Assembly: GCF_016424485.1 (NCBI RefSeq) | Contig: NZ_JAELUP010000005.1 | Coordinates: 62,001-126,000 of the forward strand | DNA length: 64,000 nt | Direction: 5' to 3' | Source of the DNA: Paenibacillus roseus | Lineage (GTDB): Bacteria; Bacillota; Bacilli; Paenibacillales; Paenibacillaceae | In this document: positions 20,195 through 28,086 of the stretch, in pieces | Layout of the letters: each line of letters begins with the position of its first letter | Numbering within the stretch: position 1 is the stretch's first letter | Program-made: the position numbers and the translations under genes | Notes under the pieces: generated by a model | What the model saw: the letters and a program-made list of their open reading frames with translations, nothing else | What the model was told of the DNA's origin: nothing | Database searches by the model: none

Positions 20195-20339
20195 GACCTT
20201 CTCCCATCCGGACTTTAACCGTCGGCTCTGGATTTTCACCAGATCAGTCCCCTTGCCGCTGTCGGCTTAGAGAGTCGCGGGCTTCGCTCCTGTAAGGTGC
20301 GTTACCGCCGGTCAGGAATTTCACCTGCCCCGAAGATCA
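20195..20339 (-). promoter_or_regulatory. FMN riboswitch (RFN element)
   Basis: Read on the minus strand, the conserved RFN blocks appear in order: GATCTTCGGGGCAGGTGAAA, GACCGGCGGT, AGCCCGCGA, GATCTGGTGAAAATCCAG, GCCGACGGT, and AGTCCGGATGGGAGAAGGTC. The ends form a seven-pair P1 stem (20332-20338 with 20195-20201). Binding of FMN is expected to favour the terminator downstream and shut off the EamA transporter. Confidence 0.95.
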
Positions 20340-20510
20340 GTATGCTAATGTTATAATGTTCAATCTCAATAACCAGTTCTACAATCTCATACGATAAAAG
20401 TAAGTGCCATTGATTATTGTTCCTATCATAATTTCATTGCAAACAATTGTCAAGATAAAAACCAAGAAAACAAATCGGAAAATAATAAAATGAATATTTA
20501 AATACTTTAA

Positions 20511-20560
20511 GCGGGTGCCAAAACATTAGAACGTTGCATGTCTAATGCGCTGACACCCGC
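20511..20560 (-). terminator. Terminator of the glgA-rsbQ-GGDEF operon
   Basis: GCGGGTG/CACCCGC and CATTAGA/TCTAATG stems make a long hairpin 16 bases past the GGDEF stop. The T-run on the minus strand is weak (TTAAAGTATTT). Confidence 0.65.
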
Positions 20561-20575
20561 CTTTTGTCATATGAA

Positions 20576-21559
20576 TCAGCCCTTTATCAAACTGGCAGCG
20601 TGCGTAACCCGGTTCCTGCCACTGCTCTTGGAAGCGTAAAGCGCTGTATCGGCTCTACCGAGCATCGTCTCCTCCGTGTCACCTTCTATGGTTGTAGATA
20701 CGCCGATACTGATCGTGATGCTGTATTCTCCCCATACTGCCGCTTCTACAGCTTTGCGGAAAGATTCGGCAACGCCGACAGCCGTCTCTCCGCCGGCTGC
20801 AGGGATAATCGCCACGAACTCCTCCCCGCCAAACCGTGCAACAATGTCTTCCTTCCTCGCGAGGGACTGCAACAATTGGGCCAGGTTTGTCAGCACCAAA
20901 TCACCAACGGGGTGACCATATGTATCATTTATGCGTTTGAAATGATCAATATCGATTATAAGCAGCGAGAATGGCAGCCTATACTTCTGAAATGCATCCA
21001 GGTAAGCCAGCAGTTGCTCCTGAAAATACCGCCGATTGCGAAGCCCTGTCAACGGATCTGTCGTCGCTTTCTTTTCAAGCTGCTCGTTCACCCTTAGCAG
21101 TTCCTGCTGTTTTCGGGCATACTCTTCGTTTAACCGCTCCAGCTTCTCGTTTGCTTCCTGGTTCTTCTTGAAAAGCTCTTCCAGCTTCGTTTTCGTCTTC
21201 AGAATATCTTTCTCATATTCAATTCGCTTACGCATCATCATAATTGCACAATCAATGAAGAATTCCCCGCTGCGTTCCTGGCGCACTCCATTCAGAAGCA
21301 CAGGCAGCTCCTGCTGACTGTTGGTCCGAAACGAAAAGTACATCTCATTGACATGCCCGTTAAGCCGAATATACGGGTAAAAATAAGTATGGAAAAAAAG
21401 CTTGTTCGTAACCGACATGGTCGATTCGATATGCCTGCCCAGCAATTCATGTCGTTCATAGCCGAGCATGTCCAGAAGCGTCTGGTTGACTGCTTGGATA
21501 ATGCCTGCATCCGATATAGATACAAGGCCGCAAGGAACAGTTTCTAGTTGCATACGCAT
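20576..21559 (-). CDS. PAS-GGDEF diguanylate cyclase
   Basis: The 327-residue protein has a PAS domain (about 5-115, GLVSISDAGIIQAVNQTLLD), a coiled coil (about 120-165), and a GGDEF domain with the active-site motif GGEEF and the metal site in LLIIDIDHFKRIND. An inhibitory RxxD site (RKED) lies five residues before GGEEF, so product inhibition by c-di-GMP is expected. The gene follows an RsbQ-like hydrolase by 20 bases. In B. subtilis RsbQ partners the PAS domain of RsbP; here the PAS domain would receive that signal and set c-di-GMP synthesis. Confidence 0.93.
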   Translation of the reverse strand: MRMQLETVPCGLVSISDAGIIQAVNQTLLDMLGYERHELLGRHIESTMSVTNKLFFHTYFYPYIRLNGHVNEMYFSFRTNSQQELPVLLNGVRQERSGEFFIDCAIMMMRKRIEYEKDILKTKTKLEELFKKNQEANEKLERLNEEYARKQQELLRVNEQLEKKATTDPLTGLRNRRYFQEQLLAYLDAFQKYRLPFSLLIIDIDHFKRINDTYGHPVGDLVLTNLAQLLQSLARKEDIVARFGGEEFVAIIPAAGGETAVGVAESFRKAVEAAVWGEYSITISIGVSTTIEGDTEETMLGRADTALYASKSSGRNRVTHAASLIKG

Positions 21560-21579
21560 AACTAAGCCTTTCCCCAGAT

Positions 21580-22386
21580 TTACTGGACGTTTGCTAAATA
21601 TTCTTTGATGAATTGAATCGTCTCCTCCGGGTGGCTGAGATGAGGATAATGACCCTTGGCCGTCATCAGGCGCAGCGTGCTATTCTTAAGATGATTGTGC
21701 AAATAATTCCCGACTTCCACGGGGGCAATACTGTCTTCGGAGCACTGCAGAATCAATGTCGGGATCGAAGCATCCGGCAGACTGGCCCGGCAGTCAGACA
21801 TGAAGGTAACTTCCGCAAATTGTCGCGCAATATGCGGATCTCTGGAGCAGAAGCTCCGCTCCAGCTCTTCTGTCAGCTCACGGCGTTCAGGGTTTCGCAT
21901 CACAATTGGCGCCAAATAACTGGCCCACCCTGCAAAGTTCATTTGCATCATATTGAGCAATTCTTCAATATCACTCTTATCGAAGCCTCCATAATAGTCG
22001 GGGAGATCGTTGATATAGCGTGGTGAAGGGCCCAGCATAACGATATGGTCAAAATAGCTTTGTGCCTGGATCGAAGCAAGCATGCCGATCATGCTGCTGA
22101 CGGAATGCCCGACGAATATGACATCATTTAAGTCGAGCGCCTCCATAATATCCAGCACATCCTGCGCATAGCCTTGCAAATCGCTATACTTGCATGGATT
22201 ATAATCATTGAGGGATGATTTGCCGGACCCGACATAATCAAACAATACAATACGATAGTTTGCTTCAAAGCCGGGAACGATATAGCGCCACATGTCTTGA
22301 TCGCACCCAAATCCATGAGCAAACATGATCGTCCGGCTTCCTGTGCCCAATATGTTTACATGATTGCGTAGAAGAACATCTGTCAT
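21580..22386 (-). CDS. RsbQ-like alpha/beta hydrolase
   Basis: This 268-residue protein closely resembles RsbQ: start MTDVLLRNHVNILG, oxyanion region MFAHGFGCDQDMWR, nucleophile elbow GHSVSS, acid in LQCSEDSIAP and the catalytic histidine in AKGHYPHLS. RsbQ-type hydrolases process or release a hydrophobic small molecule that a partner PAS domain senses. The gene sits between glgA (31 bases upstream) and the PAS-GGDEF gene (20 bases downstream), so the hydrolase-PAS pair is coupled here to c-di-GMP output instead of a PP2C phosphatase. Confidence 0.9.
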   Translation of the reverse strand: MTDVLLRNHVNILGTGSRTIMFAHGFGCDQDMWRYIVPGFEANYRIVLFDYVGSGKSSLNDYNPCKYSDLQGYAQDVLDIMEALDLNDVIFVGHSVSSMIGMLASIQAQSYFDHIVMLGPSPRYINDLPDYYGGFDKSDIEELLNMMQMNFAGWASYLAPIVMRNPERRELTEELERSFCSRDPHIARQFAEVTFMSDCRASLPDASIPTLILQCSEDSIAPVEVGNYLHNHLKNSTLRLMTAKGHYPHLSHPEETIQFIKEYLANVQ

Positions 22387-22417
22387 ATAGATTCCCCTTC
22401 TTTACATCTATCCCACA

Positions 22418-23872
22418 TCATCCGATCTCTTTCACTGGAACATCTGTCAGCCGCGCATACAGCGCATAATACTCGTCAGCGGACCTGCTCCAGCTGTAAT
22501 CCCCGCCCATCGCATTATGCGCTAGCCTGCCCCAATGATCCGACTCGGTATAGAACCTCAAAGCTCTGCGAATCGTATGCAGCATATCATGCGCATTGTA
22601 ATTCGTGAACGAAAACCCGTTGCCTTCCCCTGTAAATTCATTGTAGGACTGGACGGTATCATTCAAGCCCCCGGTTTCCCTTACAATTGGAATGCTTCCG
22701 TAGCGCATGGCGATCAGTTGGCTTAGCCCGCAAGGCTCGAATCTGGACGGCATCAGGAACAGATCGGATGACGCATAGATTCTTCTCGCCAGTCCTTCGT
22801 CAAACTTGATCTGTACTGCCAGCTTGCGAACATAGCGGCCAGCCGCATCTTCGAACAGTTGCTCAAAACGGGGATCGCCGCTGCCGAGGACTACGAGTTG
22901 AACGTCATCCTGTTCCATCAATTCGAAGAGAATGCGTTCAACCAGATCAAGACCCTTTTGACCTGTAAGGCGCCCGACCATGCCGATGAGCGGCACGTCG
23001 CCTCTCTCCTCCAGACCCAGTTCGCGTTGAAGAGCGATTTTGTTCAGCCGCTTTGCATCCAGACTGGAGCGGTACGGATAAGACAGATTGGGGTCTGTAG
23101 CCGGGTTGTAGCTTTCCTGGTCAATGCCATTGACAATGCCGCTCAGACGGTTGCCCAGCGAGCGCAAAGCTCCATCCAGCCCCTCCCCGTAATATTCCGT
23201 CTGGATTTCCCGGGCATAAGTTCTGCTGACAGTTGTGACCTGGTCGGAATAGTTAATCCCGCCTTTTATAAAACTGACTCCCCCCTTGAACTCTACCCCT
23301 CCAGGTTGAAAATAAGAGTCATCCAGGCCAAGCAAATCGCCGAGTATGGAATATGAAAATACGCCTTGATATTGTAAATTATGAATGGTGAATACCGTTT
23401 TTATTGACTGATAATACGGATTGTGGCGGTAATGCTTGTGGAGCATAGGTGCTATCATGCCTGTATGCCAATCATGACTATGTATAATATCTGGTTGAAA
23501 TCCGATATGGGGCAAAATTTCGAGTACGGCACGATTAAAGAAAGCAAACCGTTCCTCATCGTCTCCATGTCCGTAAATGCCGCTGCGTGCGCCAAAGAAA
23601 TATTCATTATCCAAAAAGTATGTCGGTATTCCATCCAGTTCCAGCTTGAAAACACCGCAATAGCATGATCTCCAGCCCATTGGCACCTCAATGTGGGTGA
23701 GATAGGTCATGGATTCGCTAAACGCCTTCGGTATAACCTTGTATTTGGGCAGAATGACACGCGCATCCGCACCGGATTGGCGCAATGCCTGAGGCAGAGC
23801 TCCGATGACATCGGCCAATCCCCCTGTTTTCACAAAAGGACTGCCTTCAGCAGCAGCGAACAACAATTTCAT
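22418..23872 (-). CDS. glgA: Glycogen (starch) synthase
   Basis: The 484-residue GT5 enzyme has the ADP-glucose-binding KTGGLADV motif at residue 16, HSHDWHTG, the GT-B C-terminal domain with GMVGRLTGQKG, and the catalytic RFEPCGLSQL with conserved glutamate. It elongates alpha-1,4-glucan from ADP-glucose in the cytoplasm. No glgB, glgC, glgD or glgP is adjacent, which is unusual for a Firmicutes glycogen locus. The short gaps to rsbQ and the GGDEF gene suggest one transcript. Confidence 0.95.
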   Translation of the reverse strand: MKLLFAAAEGSPFVKTGGLADVIGALPQALRQSGADARVILPKYKVIPKAFSESMTYLTHIEVPMGWRSCYCGVFKLELDGIPTYFLDNEYFFGARSGIYGHGDDEERFAFFNRAVLEILPHIGFQPDIIHSHDWHTGMIAPMLHKHYRHNPYYQSIKTVFTIHNLQYQGVFSYSILGDLLGLDDSYFQPGGVEFKGGVSFIKGGINYSDQVTTVSRTYAREIQTEYYGEGLDGALRSLGNRLSGIVNGIDQESYNPATDPNLSYPYRSSLDAKRLNKIALQRELGLEERGDVPLIGMVGRLTGQKGLDLVERILFELMEQDDVQLVVLGSGDPRFEQLFEDAAGRYVRKLAVQIKFDEGLARRIYASSDLFLMPSRFEPCGLSQLIAMRYGSIPIVRETGGLNDTVQSYNEFTGEGNGFSFTNYNAHDMLHTIRRALRFYTESDHWGRLAHNAMGGDYSWSRSADEYYALYARLTDVPVKEIG

Positions 23873-24054
23873 GATTGCGTCCTCCTCCTACATGGCCTTA
23901 TCCGACAATAACCATCCCTGCACCGCTACTAAGGACATTCTACATCTCTAATCCAATTTCCTCCACCTCATCGCGTCCCGCTTCTGTCAATTAGGAGGAA
24001 GCTGGGCACAGGAAAGAATGTATGACAGTACCGATAAAAGCTTTATATTGCACA

Positions 24055-24096
24055 AAGCCCGGTTAAAGAGAGATGACTTCCTCTTTAGCCGGGCTT
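24055..24096 (-). terminator. Terminator of the zinc transporter operon
   Basis: AAGCCCGGCTAAAGAG pairs with CTCTTTAACCGGGCTT; one bulge-free stem of about 15 pairs lying 75 bases past the stop of the binding protein gene. The T-run is short. Confidence 0.65.
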
Positions 24097-24171
24097 AGAC
24101 TTCATACTATGAATTTATTATACAGTAAAACTGCAGGAAAGTTAAGTCATTTGCGAGGAAGCACTTCATTT

Positions 24172-25170
24172 TTACAAACTTAATCCTTCTATAATAGACT
24201 GCAAATTTTTCTCCATGACACCGATGTAATCCAATCCCTGTTTTTCTTCATCCGCAGTTAGGCCCTCAAGCGGATTTAATACCAACGTCTTCGCGCCGAT
24301 TTCATTCCCCAGCGTCTCTGCTACTTTTGAAGATACCAGCGTTTCAAAGAAAATGGCTTTCACCTGATGCTCCCTGGAATAGACTACAAGCTCAGCCAGC
24401 CGCTCGGCTGAAGGCTCCTGCTCCGGTGAAAGCCCGGCAATGGGAATCTGTGTCAGCCCGTATTCCTTGGCGAGATAACCAAAAGCCGCGTGCTGCGTGA
24501 CAAGCTCCTTACGCTTCAGCTTGGCAATTTCTTCTTTGAACTTCGCATCAAGCGCTTCAAGTTTGCCGATATAAGCCTGGGCATTGGCATTATAGGCGTC
24601 TGTGTGCGCAGGGTCCGCTTTGCTCAAAGCAGCCTCAATGCTTTTAACCTGCTCAATGGCAAGGCGCGGGCTAAGCCATACATGGGGATCGAACCCGCCA
24701 TGTTCATGTTCATCTTCATGCTCCTCTTCGTTTGCAACATGATCCGCCTCATCATCTTGATTATCACTTTCAGCCATTAACTGCATGCCCGCGCTTGCCT
24801 CTACCGCGACCAGCTTGGGGTTGCTCAGACTGCCAAGCACCTTATCAACCCAGTTCTCCATCCCAGCGCCGTTATAGACGAGCATATCTGCTTGCTCCAG
24901 CAGCTTCATATCCTGGGGTGTCGCCTCCCAATCATGCGGCTCGATGCCTGCCGGAACAAGGTTGGTCACTTCAGCCAGATCACCCGCAACCTGCTTGGTG
25001 AATTCTGCCATGGGATAAAAACTCGCCGCAACCGTCAGCTTTGCTTTACCGGGCTTGTCTGCCGTGTCCGATGCGACGGAATTGTTACTGCTTTTGCTTG
25101 AGCAGCCGGCTATAATCAGAACCAGGGTAAACAATACCGCCGTGCTTGTTCTCCATAACTTCTTGTTCAT
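24172..25170 (-). CDS. znuA: Zinc ABC transporter substrate-binding lipoprotein
   Basis: The 332-residue protein has a lipoprotein signal with lipobox IIAGC (Cys about 22), a cluster A-I (ZnuA) fold with the metal ligands His in PHDWEAT, His in FDPHVW and His in THAAFGY, and a charged His-rich loop (HVANEEEHEDEHEHGG) typical of zinc rather than manganese binders. It captures zinc outside the membrane and hands it to the permease. Its start lies inside the 3' end of znuB (86-base overlap), and Zur boxes lie upstream of the operon. Confidence 0.93.
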   Translation of the reverse strand: MNKKLWRTSTAVLFTLVLIIAGCSSKSSNNSVASDTADKPGKAKLTVAASFYPMAEFTKQVAGDLAEVTNLVPAGIEPHDWEATPQDMKLLEQADMLVYNGAGMENWVDKVLGSLSNPKLVAVEASAGMQLMAESDNQDDEADHVANEEEHEDEHEHGGFDPHVWLSPRLAIEQVKSIEAALSKADPAHTDAYNANAQAYIGKLEALDAKFKEEIAKLKRKELVTQHAAFGYLAKEYGLTQIPIAGLSPEQEPSAERLAELVVYSREHQVKAIFFETLVSSKVAETLGNEIGAKTLVLNPLEGLTADEEKQGLDYIGVMEKNLQSIIEGLSL

Positions 25171-26005
25171 TCGAATTTCTCCTTAGTTTTTTATATTTGG
25201 ACCACCATTGCCATATGCGCTTCACAGCAACCCCTGTGAGCAACAACAGCAGCAAGACAAGCGCAATCGTTCCTCCCGGGGGCGTGTTGTAGGAATACGA
25301 CAACGACAATCCGCTGAAGATACCGATAAATCCAATCACGACAGCCACTGCTATCGCCGCCCCAAAGCTGCCTGTGATGCGAATTGCGAGTGCAGCCGGA
25401 AGTACAATCAATGCAGACACCAGGAGTACGCCGATAATCGGCATCGCGACCGCAACAATCATTCCGGTCAATACGGAGAAGGACAGGGACAGCCGCCGTA
25501 CCTTTACTCCGCCAAGCTGGGCCGTCTCCTCGTCAAACGTAAGCTGATACAAAGGTCTGCGCAGCACGATAAAGTAGATCACGGCAATAAGCGCGACCAG
25601 GCTCATCAGCCAGAGCTCGGACGGATGCACCGCTACAATAGAGCCGAACAAATAAGCGCTGAAGCCTTTGTTCAAACCTTGAGACAGACTCATCAGCACA
25701 ACAGCCAGAGCGAGACCGGAGGTCATTATAATCGCTACCGGAACCTCCCCATAGGTCTTGAAGCTCCGACGAAGCTGTTCAATGCAGACTGCCCCTATAA
25801 TCGCCATCACAAAAGCGGAAATCGTCGGATTCAATTGAAGCACAACCCCAAGCGCGACCCCGGCCAGCGAAACATGGGATAGCGTATCTGCCATGAGAAT
25901 TTGTCTCCTCAGCAGCAAGTAGATGCCAAGAATCGGTGCAACTACGGCAATCAGGGCTCCGGCCCAAAATGCGCGCTGCATGAATTCGTAGTAAAGCATC
26001 GCCAT
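25085..26005 (-). CDS. znuB: Zinc ABC transporter permease
   Basis: The 306-residue, multi-spanning protein belongs to the ABC-3 family: LLLRRQILMADTLSHVSLAGVALG near the N-terminus, GLALAVVLMSL in the middle and GVLLVSALIVLPAALAI near residue 190. It forms the channel of the zinc importer. The last ~50 residues form a cytoplasmic basic tail that overlaps the start of znuA; the start overlaps the end of znuC by 55 bases, so translation of the three genes is probably coupled. Confidence 0.93.
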   Translation of the reverse strand: MAMLYYEFMQRAFWAGALIAVVAPILGIYLLLRRQILMADTLSHVSLAGVALGVVLQLNPTISAFVMAIIGAVCIEQLRRSFKTYGEVPVAIIMTSGLALAVVLMSLSQGLNKGFSAYLFGSIVAVHPSELWLMSLVALIAVIYFIVLRRPLYQLTFDEETAQLGGVKVRRLSLSFSVLTGMIVAVAMPIIGVLLVSALIVLPAALAIRITGSFGAAIAVAVVIGFIGIFSGLSLSYSYNTPPGGTIALVLLLLLLTGVAVKRIWQWWSKYKKLRRNSNEQEVMENKHGGIVYPGSDYSRLLKQKQ

Positions 26006-26664
26006 CCCCCTCTCTCCTGATGCTCCAGACTGATGATCCGGTCCAAAAACCGGGACGCCTCGTCCACCGCATGCGTCACCATAATGACCGTTCGATTGTG
26101 GCTTGCTGCATAATGATTCATCAGCTCATAAAAACCTTGCCGGCTGTCGTAATCCATACCAGTCGTCGGCTCATCAAGTACAAGCACATCCGGTCCCTGT
26201 GCCAATGCTCTTGCGAGACAAACACGCTGCTTCTGCCCGCCGGACAATTCTCCAATCCTCTTGTTCCTAAGCTCCCACATCCCGACTTGCTTGAGGCTGT
26301 TCTCCACAATGTCATAATGTTCTCCCTTAAATCGACGCAACAGCCCAAGCTTGGGGTAGACGCCGGAGGCAACAAGCTCCTTGACCTTGCTCGGGAATCC
26401 GCTATTAAATGAGGCAATCTGCTGCGGCACATAACCGATGGACAACTTCGTTCCATCAACCTTCATCCGGGGAAAATATACCTCACCGCTCCAAGGCTTA
26501 AGAATGCCCAATAGCAGCTTTAGAAGCGTTGATTTTGCAGCTCCGTTCTGACCCGTTACAGCTATAAATTCACCTCTGCCGATTTCCAGCTTCACACCAT
26601 CCAGACATGGCGTCTCCTCATAGCCGAACACCACATCACGCATCACAGCGAGCTGATCCATCAT
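25951..26664 (-). CDS. znuC: Zinc ABC transporter ATPase
   Basis: Start taken at the first of two adjacent ATGs (26664, 26661) after GGGGGAGG; the frame to 26679 has no ribosome site. Motifs: Walker A TGQNGAAKSTLL (second glycine replaced by alanine relative to the usual GxNGAGKST), Q-loop YVPQQ, signature LSGGQKQRVCLARA, Walker B VLVLDEPTTG, H-loop MVTHAVDE. First gene of the operon; three Zur-like boxes upstream. The C-terminal ~20 residues overlap znuB in another frame. Confidence 0.92.
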   Translation of the reverse strand: MMDQLAVMRDVVFGYEETPCLDGVKLEIGRGEFIAVTGQNGAAKSTLLKLLLGILKPWSGEVYFPRMKVDGTKLSIGYVPQQIASFNSGFPSKVKELVASGVYPKLGLLRRFKGEHYDIVENSLKQVGMWELRNKRIGELSGGQKQRVCLARALAQGPDVLVLDEPTTGMDYDSRQGFYELMNHYAASHNRTVIMVTHAVDEASRFLDRIISLEHQERGGWRCFTTNSCSAHFGPEP

Positions 26665-26702
26665 GACCTCCCCCTTCATTACAGATTAGCTGAGACTATA
26701 TC

Positions 26703-26776
26703 AAAGTAATTATTACAAATAGAAAACAAACTCAATAATATCGTAATTATTACATTTTGTAAACTGTAATTTTTAC
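26703..26776 (-). promoter_or_regulatory. znuCBA promoter with three Zur-like boxes
   Basis: On the minus strand TTTACA (26763-26758) and TATTAT (26740-26735) are spaced 17. A Zur core GTAATAATTAC fills the spacer (26743-26753), a second identical core lies downstream at 26706-26716, and an imperfect one (GTAAAAATTAC) upstream at 26766-26776. The layout matches the CobW promoter and predicts strong zinc repression. Confidence 0.85.
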
Positions 26777-26784
26777 ATAGATAA

Positions 26785-26928
26785 GAGCAGAACAAGGCAA
26801 AGCATTCAGTGACCATCCTGATGGTGCTTCATGATCTGCAGCAGGCCGCTTACTATTGCGATCATCTGATCGCGATGAAACGGGGCAAAATCGTCACCAA
26901 TACGAGCACAATCAAACCGCGAAATTAA
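26785..26928 (+). pseudogene. Remnant of an iron-siderophore ABC ATPase (FecE/FhuC type)
   Basis: An in-frame stretch ending at TAA 26926-26928 contains SVTILMVLHDLQQAAYYCDH and LIAMKRGKIV, which is the H-loop region and following strand of FecE/FhuC-type ATPases. There is no start, Walker A, signature or Walker B upstream: the preceding in-frame stop is at 26782 and Zur boxes begin there. It is the decayed 3' end of a lost gene, on the strand opposite its neighbours. Confidence 0.85.
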
Positions 26929-26935
26929 ACAGCTT

Positions 26936-26979
26936 GAGCAGGGCTGCAGCTCGAATCCCTCCGGGTTGCAGCCCTGCTC
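26936..26979 (-). terminator. Terminator of the TlpA-like thioredoxin gene
   Basis: Perfect stem GAGCAGGGCTGCA/TGCAGCCCTGCTC directly abutting the stop codon at 26980. The minus-strand T-run is weak (CAAGCTGTTTAATTT). Confidence 0.65.
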
Positions 26980-27675
26980 TTATTTCAAAATTTGTTCGAT
27001 CCGCTCTCTCATTTGCTCCTCATTCATCGTCCCGAGCTTCCTAAACACGATGCGACCTTCTCTATCGATGAAGAGCGACACCGGGATCGGCTTAATACCA
27101 TATTCTCGCGAGACGCTCTTGTCGGGATCGAGCAGTACATTGAATGAGTAACCTGTGTCCCTAATGAATTGCTCAACTGTTTCTTTCTCTTCCCCTATGC
27201 TTATGGCCAACATGACGAAGTCCTTATCCTTATATTCCCGGTAAACCTTCTCCATGTCGGGCATTTCCTTCCTGCACCATTTGCACCAGGTAGCCCAAAA
27301 GTTCAAATAGACACCTTTGCCCCGATAGTCCGACAATGTAACCGGGTTGCCATCCAGATCCGTTAATGTAAAGTCGACCGCTGTTTCCAAATCTTCGTCG
27401 TCTTCTGCCGTTATAGCCTCTGAGCCTCCACTCTGCTTATTCGTCTCCTTGGCCCCGGCTGCCTGGGAACTCGTCTCCGACGATGACAAAGCCCCTGCGG
27501 TGTCGCTGCTCTGATCAGGACTTTCAGGCTCGCTGTTTTTCGCTGCTGCGTTGTCCCGGTTTACCGAAGCCGACTCATTACCATCAGCCTCAGTTATGCT
27601 GTAATTGTTCGTAACATAGATGGACAGCCCCAGGAATAACGCAATGGCACCCCATATCCATATATATTTTTTCAA
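26980..27675 (-). CDS. Membrane-anchored TlpA/ResA-like thioredoxin
   Basis: The 231-residue protein has one N-terminal membrane anchor (about 3-22), a Ser/Glu/Asp-rich linker to about residue 95, and a TlpA-type thioredoxin domain with the active site WCKWC (Cys131, Cys134), the central insertion with VMLAISIGE, and the cis-proline in KPIPVSLFID. It would reduce or oxidise disulfides outside the membrane, as ResA does in cytochrome c maturation. The electron donor CcdA exists next door only as a 28-codon remnant, so an unlinked donor would be needed. Confidence 0.9.
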   Translation of the reverse strand: MKKYIWIWGAIALFLGLSIYVTNNYSITEADGNESASVNRDNAAAKNSEPESPDQSSDTAGALSSSETSSQAAGAKETNKQSGGSEAITAEDDEDLETAVDFTLTDLDGNPVTLSDYRGKGVYLNFWATWCKWCRKEMPDMEKVYREYKDKDFVMLAISIGEEKETVEQFIRDTGYSFNVLLDPDKSVSREYGIKPIPVSLFIDREGRIVFRKLGTMNEEQMRERIEQILK

Positions 27676-27803
27676 CCAGATCCCCTCGTCATCTACAGAT
27701 TAAATAAACTGCCGTATTGGCCCAGCACTTCCAGACGATCCGACCGATTGCCGCTGGCGCTGCCGGGCAGCTTCAACGATTTCTCCAGGTAGAGAAACCT
27801 GAT

Positions 27804-27890
27804 CTTCAATAGGCCAGAATAAGCGGCAACACGCATGGAGACAAGAAGGACAGCAACCCTGCTGCAAACGCCAGTATGTAATCCATGCTC
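27804..27890 (-). pseudogene. 5' remnant of a CcdA-family thiol-disulfide carrier gene
   Basis: From ATG 27890, behind AAAGAGG, 28 codons read MSMDYILAFAAGLLSF then LSPCVLPLILAY and stop (TGA 27804-27806). GLLSFLSPCVLPL is the signature first helix of CcdA/DsbD-beta proteins, which carry electrons across the membrane; the family normally has about 235 residues. The sequence beyond the stop in all frames does not continue the family. It lies upstream (in transcription) of the TlpA-like gene, the usual partner. Confidence 0.85.
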
Positions 27891-27925
27891 ATCCTCTTTC
27901 CCGGTTAGGGTAGCTGTATAAACAA

Positions 27926-27959
27926 GGGAAACGGGCTACCCGAAGGTTGCCCATTTCCC
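27926..27959 (-). terminator. Stable UUCG-capped hairpin upstream of the ccdA remnant
   Basis: GGGAAATGGGC pairs with GCCCGTTTCCC, then ACC-TTCG-GGT caps the stem with a UUCG tetraloop; the minus strand continues TTGTTTATAC. It may be a second terminator of the S-layer gene upstream or an attenuator of the lost ccdA gene. Confidence 0.5.
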
Positions 27960-28033
27960 AGTTGTGCGGCTCTTCATATTCCCGCAGGCTCGATCTTCTC
28001 TCTGTTCGCCCATTGAACGTTGCTGTGAAGGCA

Positions 28034-28076
28034 AAGCAGAGGAAAGAACCGGATAGCACGGTCCAATCCTCTGCTT
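28034..28076 (-). terminator. Hairpin after the S-layer protein gene
   Basis: AAGCAGAGGA/TCCTCTGCTT perfect stem, ten bases past the stop codon, with a short T-run on the minus strand. Confidence 0.65.
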
Positions 28077-28086
28077 CTTTGAGCAT

